DNA from: Lunularia cruciata
Lineage: Eukaryota > Streptophyta > Marchantiopsida > Lunulariales > Lunulariaceae
Assembly: GCA_948567375.1 (NCBI GenBank)
Contig: OX419756.1
Coordinates: 48,374,333 to 48,438,332, forward strand
Length of the DNA: 64,000 bases
Direction: 5' to 3'
Below are positions 58,901-64,000 of this stretch, piece by piece (positions within the stretch are counted from its first letter, which is position 1; each line of letters opens with the position of its first letter). The notes under the pieces are model-generated. The model did not search any database. It was not told the origin of the DNA and was given only the letters and a program-made list of their open reading frames with translations. Made by a program: the position numbers and the translations under genes.

Positions 58901-61870
58901 ACTTGTGAGTGGTTCTAGACTAGATCCAACAACGGTGTTGTACTTTTCTTTTCTCTCTATGGGAACACACATGGTGCCTAGCTATGGAACTACAGATCAG
59001 AGGCTAGAGGTTAATCCGTAATGACTAGATTGAACACGCATGTGACCCTATCGCCGGAACCCTCCTTTCTTGTAACTAATATTCTTGCTATCAAGAAGGG
59101 TAGTATCAGGCAACCTAACCTATCATCACAACACACACTCCTGGTCTGCTGGTCATCACTTCCAACATTACCAAGGAGAAATACACAACACTCATAGAAG
59201 GAAATAATCTAAGCGCAACGCCCGCACACCAATCCAAGCCAACTGGGCATACAAACATGCATACAAGCACAAAGAGGATCCAATCACAAAAATATGGCAA
59301 CAACTCTATGTTCTTTTTATCAGAAAAGAGCTTCAAAGCCTTCTTGCTATGTCATTTCAACCTGTACTCCAAGCCTCCTCCCATCTGTACTTCAGATCTC
59401 AACAAATTTCTAATCCATGTAGGAATTTTCTATGTCTTTTTGATGGGGAAAAGTCTGTGTAGCTCATATGAAAATAACTATTTCTATATATCTTTGATTC
59501 AATGGGAAGCCTGTGAGATCAGCTTTCCAATGATATAAAATACACTTCAATCAGATCACTAAAACTTGTCTGACAAGCTCTCAGAGTTGGCCAGGTTTCT
59601 GCAACTTTCACTTGAATTCTCAAATCTTCTTTTTAGGGTTTGCTCCTGGTTCTTGGCAAATTTTCCCCAGATTTCTGATTCAGAAATACACTTGATCCTC
59701 ACAAACACTCTAGCAACCTGAAACCCTCAATCATAGTCACAAGATAGGAGAATTGATATCAAATCAAGATGAAAGAGAAAATTGCTCTACCAAGCTTATG
59801 ATAGTATTTTAAGCATAATGTTTTGCATCAGATCTCCCTCTTCACACATCTAAAACCAACCAAATTTTCCAAAATAGCTGGTTGTGTTCTTGTCTAAACA
59901 TTTGCAATTTTTGGTAGCCTAATCCAACCCCAGTCTTTATATGTGGATCAATTCTTGAGCTGGGCTAACTTGTGAGCTCTACAGACCCAAGTATACTTGA
60001 TCCGAGACCTTGATTTCTATATTTAAAGAATTTACATGAAACCTTCACAAAAAAGGTGAAAACCCTATCCACCAACAACTCTTGAAATTTTCATAAGGAA
60101 ATTCAAACCACAACTTGGCGAGTGACCAAACTCCAAACCTGGTCATTAGCTCTTCTCCAAAACCTTACACCTCAAAAGCTTCAACTTCAATCAGTTAAAT
60201 CTGATTTGAGATTAACCCAAAACTAAAATTTCTTGCACTCAATATTGTGAAAAATTTGTCTACTCTTCAATCCCACTGACAAATAGTGAAAATGTTGCAA
60301 GAAGCTCTCTCCATGGCCTACTTTGTGCTCATGGGTATGAATTTTACCCCCCTTATTCATTCAATCATATCCCTCCTAGAATCGGCTCAAATTGTGTAAT
60401 TTCTATCTTAAGATTGTAGCCTGTCATCTCTTATTTCCAACTGTGGTCTTCCCTTCTCAAATGGTCTCCCTGAAATCCCTCAATGGTCAAAAAACTCTTG
60501 ACTTCTCTCTTGGGACCCCAATCTCTTGCACATTTGTCCTTTAGTCTTTTTCCTTTTTGACAAATGGACCCCACGACTCCACCTTGAATCTTATGAGCAA
60601 AATTTTAGGTATTCCCCAACTATAGAAGCACATATATGGTCAAGTCACATACATGCTCATAAGTAAGCACCAGAAGGACAATAGGATCTGGATTTCCCAT
60701 CACCGACTCCATGAATACCGCCCCGAAATGTATCACCATTCAATCCCGTAAGTCATCGTGGTGTAAAATCTGAAGCCTAATGAGAAAAGTATTTAGAAGT
60801 GGCAGATTGGGAGCATGGGACATCTCATGCTCAAATGCTTCCTCCAATGCTCCAACACTCGCGCTCTGCTACAACTCTCACTCCCAATGTCCTTCTCCCC
60901 TTGAGACTCTCCAAACTAAAACACACCCGTCTCTCCACTTGCCCTCATCTTTATTCATTAGAGCCCTCAAATATGATAAGATTGTAACCCCCATGGCCAA
61001 TCACATACATGTACATAGATGACTCACATGGCAACATCTAATCCGTCGGATCCAGCATACAATCTACCTCACTAACGTGAAGATAAACTATGATAACTTT
61101 TTTATGGCCTACGCAAACCAAAACACGACAAGGGTCCATATGACATGATGTCCTTTTGGAGGACAAGGGATAGATACCCATGATGCTATTATAGACATAG
61201 TGTTTGCTATTACACTAGAGAGTGGATACTTGGCTTGGAGTGAGCGCTCGTATGCTTTACAAATGACACATGTTAAGGCAAACTTATACTTGGTCCAAAA
61301 TGATCAGGTGATAATAGTGGATGTCATGGTTATGGACCCAACATAAGATGCAGATTTGGAGGGAGTGATTACCCATCCTCTTAGATAGGCGGAGAGTGCA
61401 GCAATAGGTTGCAAGATCTCTAAGTATAGAGGCATGTAGTGAGGTCACCTCTTTGCTCCTCTGGCCTTGAAGTTATATGGAGCAATGGATACTGAGTTTG
61501 ACACATTTGTTAGGGAGTGCACAAGAGCTTATCATGTTAGGCGCCAAGGAGTACCAATCTCAATCTCATGCTTTGTAGCATATTTTAGATAATGTGTGTT
61601 CATTGCTCTACAACGGGCAGTTGCCGGTGCAACCCATAGGAGAGCAATCACACTAGGTGATGCTTCTTTTGATGCTCTAGTTGTTTATAGACCATATGAC
61701 TTGCATAGCTTGGATATCTTAGGTGCAATAGGGCAGATTTCTCATATAGACTCTATATAGACTCTATTGGGGCTTAGCCTCATTTTACCATTTTTGTCTC
61801 TCCCTTGTACAACTTGATGGTGTCTTCCCATCCTTCGTGTTTTCTATGCAGTCTCCCTTTCTTTTTAACA
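55970..61870 (+). mobile_element. RLE-type non-LTR retrotransposon, copy 3 (interrupted)
   Basis: Colinear with copy 1: leader at 55970-56440, degraded C2H2 region at about 56490, RT remnants at 57100-58400 and the knuckle region near 58860. It is then interrupted at 58936-61130 and resumes at 61131 with the RLE part (NDQVIIVDVMVMDPT-like, about 61290-61340). It ends at about 61870 in the typical TTGTCTCTCCCTTGTAC 3' region. Many frameshifts and stops; no intact frame. Confidence 0.78.
58936..61130. mobile_element. 2.2-kb TG...CA insertion, probable solo LTR or non-autonomous element
   Basis: It splits RLE copy 3 at a point continuous in copies 1 and 2 (around 21205 and 37405). Its ends read TGTTGT and ACGACA, a short imperfect inverted repeat typical of LTRs. 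Flanks are AACGG on the left and AGGG on the right, a 4-bp duplication with one mismatch (or 5 bp if the last A is shared). It has no coding capacity, so a long solo LTR is the simplest reading. Confidence 0.55.
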
Positions 61871-61879
61871 AACATACTT

Positions 61880-64000
61880 GCTCTATATACAATCTAATTA
61901 TAAGTTTGCTTCTTTTAAAGTAAAATTAGTTCCATCGATGCGAAGAAGTATATTCTTTATACCCGTCCTTCATCCTTAAGCACAAAAATACTAAATTTAG
62001 TGTTTTTCTAATCATAGTGAGAATGATCAAGTATTAATAAACAATACTAGGTTTATAATAAAGGGATAGCTCCGTCAAAAGAAAGCATGAGAATTTATCC
62101 TTTTAGAGCGTCTTCCTTTTTATATCAAAACAGTATGTTTGGTTCAAACTAAATGAAATTTTACTCATAATTTATTAATAATTAAAAAATACATTATCCA
62201 AAATATTATTTAGGTTTTTTCTAGCAGTGTTCAAATTTAAGAATAAAATGGTAAAATATTTTACTTTGTTTAAAGTTAGTCCTTACTCAAATATGAACAT
62301 TCGTACTTTTACCCAAGCAAGAAATTAATAATTATGAACTTAGAAACACAATTTCCTCCAAAACTAAAAGAGGATACATAAGAAGGTTGTAAAATTATAA
62401 ACGTGTCTCATAAACATGTAGTAAAATTTTGAATATATTTGGATATATAAATAAATATAAATATATTTGAATATATTAGTGTTTTGAATATATTTTGATT
62501 TTATATGAAAATAACCTACAAAGCATATACTTAACTAAAATTTGTAATGAAATTTTCATTTATATGTTAATATTTCTCATGTGTTTGTCAAAATTTGGGA
62601 AATTAAAGAGTTGGTTCTTCTAAAAGTAGAATAGTAAACTGAAGTAGTTAGTTAAACCTAGATTCCACACTTTAAAAGGAAGCATAGTAAAAGTATCACA
62701 ACAAATGAAGTTAGAGGTGTAGAACTTATGGATATATATCTCTCAATGAGTTATCGAGGTTCATGCTAAATGTTCATTTTTGTAAAATATTTTTATTTCA
62801 GTCAAGATTTGTTGAAACTCATTTTCTTATATAAGAGTAGTGGTCTATGATCCTATATGCAAACCTATGCAAATTTTACTTAACTAACTTTTTGGACAAA
62901 GGATGAAATTTTGTAGCATTCGACTTCAATTGTTTCTTAGTGAATTTTTTACATTTCTCTTAAGCTAATATAGGATGTAGAGTGTTATATAATAATTTTT
63001 TTATCAAAATGATAGATTTACAATAATTAGTTTTCAAAATTGGCACAGAATTCAAATTCAGAATATAAATAATTTATAAGTTTTATTTGTAGGATGTTAA
63101 ATATAATTATGCTTAGTAACACTTGGAAAATTGACTTAAACGACTTTTAACATCAAAATCGACTAAATACTTTGCTAAACTGAAGAACGATTCCTTTAAT
63201 GGTTATCGGTTTATTCTATTATGAGGTATACTGAACCGTTGTTGTATATATGTTAAGTGTGTTGTTTTTATTATAGTTTATGCATTTCTTTATTAGGATT
63301 TCAAAATCAAAATATAAAAACTATGTCATAATTAATAAAAGCAAAAATTCTAACACGTTCCCCGAATAATTTTCCCATTCAAACCTCTATCACTATACAT
63401 CGAATAATGTCAATAAAAATACTTAGTATAGAAATTATTAACAGTTAAATGAAACGCATTATTATCTAACGTACAATATTTTACTACTCATAGATTTTAA
63501 CTTGTACTAAATGTTATTTCTTGGATTTCGTCTTACTCGTTTTCCACTAAACATTCGGTGTGAGTTATGATGCTGTCGAATATCCAACTCATCCCACTGT
63601 GCAAATTAATCTACCTTGTTTCTGACCCTCCCCAAAAATGTAAATCGTTCTAGTCGTTGCTACATGTTTAACATGCATGCGTAAATAAATTTAAAGTAAT
63701 TTCATCATATTCATATATTGCCCATCTAGCGTTAAATGTTTTCAAAAAATAAAGATATTTAAGACACATAATACATAGGAGGTGAAAGATGTATTATGCA
63801 TTAGATACAAACATAAAAATTTACAAATTCCTCAAAGAAGGAGATTCGTTAATAATTTGTTAAGTGCTTTTATTAAATGGAGGGAATGATATAATTTCTC
63901 TATGTACATTTATTCTTTTGGAGATCCATCCTCTTCAGATGTATTATGAACAGTATGCCCGATAGTATATATATTTCATGCATTTACTCGGATGAAATAT
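61880..64000. other. AT-rich intergenic region
   Basis: No open frame, repeat or RNA gene that I can support. Confidence 0.5.

Overview
The window looks like a plant nuclear chromosome. The evidence is two intron-containing host genes with clear plant character: a plastid-targeted coiled-coil membrane protein and a nine-exon alpha/beta-hydrolase lipase resembling Arabidopsis At1g18460/At1g73920. Around them lies a dense, mostly decayed load of plant-type retroelements. A seed-free plant (bryophyte or similar) is my guess from element content and is not proven.

Layout. 1-2074: no gene, but an 18-bp retroelement footprint with a 13-bp target duplication. 2075-17166: an old Ty3/gypsy element with gag, protease, a C5 cytosine DNA methyltransferase domain, RT, RNase H, integrase and a C-terminal PHD finger. 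It is split inside gag by a younger chromodomain gypsy element (chromovirus copy A, 3879-9525, minus strand, target duplication GTCTC). 18197-21933: a non-LTR element with an N-terminal C2H2 finger, RT, a CCHC knuckle and a restriction-like endonuclease (RLE). 22865-25090 and 27387-31275: the two host genes, convergent. 32.6-33.7 kb: three tiny 5'-truncated copies of the RLE element, each with its own target duplication. 34.4-37.8 kb: RLE copy 2. 37.9-40.3 and 45.97-46.18 kb: a coiled-coil ORF relic interrupted by chromovirus copy B (40311-45965, plus strand, duplication TCGGA). 46193-51225: chromovirus copy C (minus, 5'-truncated). 51.7-53.5 kb: a PIF/Harbinger transposase relic. 55.97-61.87 kb: RLE copy 3, split by a 2.2-kb TG...CA insertion. 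The rest is AT-rich and featureless.

Main points. (1) The nested gypsy element carries its own DNA methyltransferase and a PHD reader domain. Retrotransposon-borne methyltransferases are, to my knowledge, reported from charophyte algae and dinoflagellates (de Mendoza et al. 2018). (2) The chromoviruses have a textbook -1 frameshift signal at the gag-pol junction: GGGAAAC, a 7-nt spacer and a 9-bp stem, in both well-preserved copies. (3) Their LTRs hold tandem perfect heat-shock elements upstream of a TATA box. (4) Nearly all nonsense codons in these elements are TAG or TGA at former CAG or CGA codons, as expected from decay of methylated cytosines in CHG and CG contexts. (5) The RLE element leaves insertions as short as 18 bp, which define its 3' terminus.
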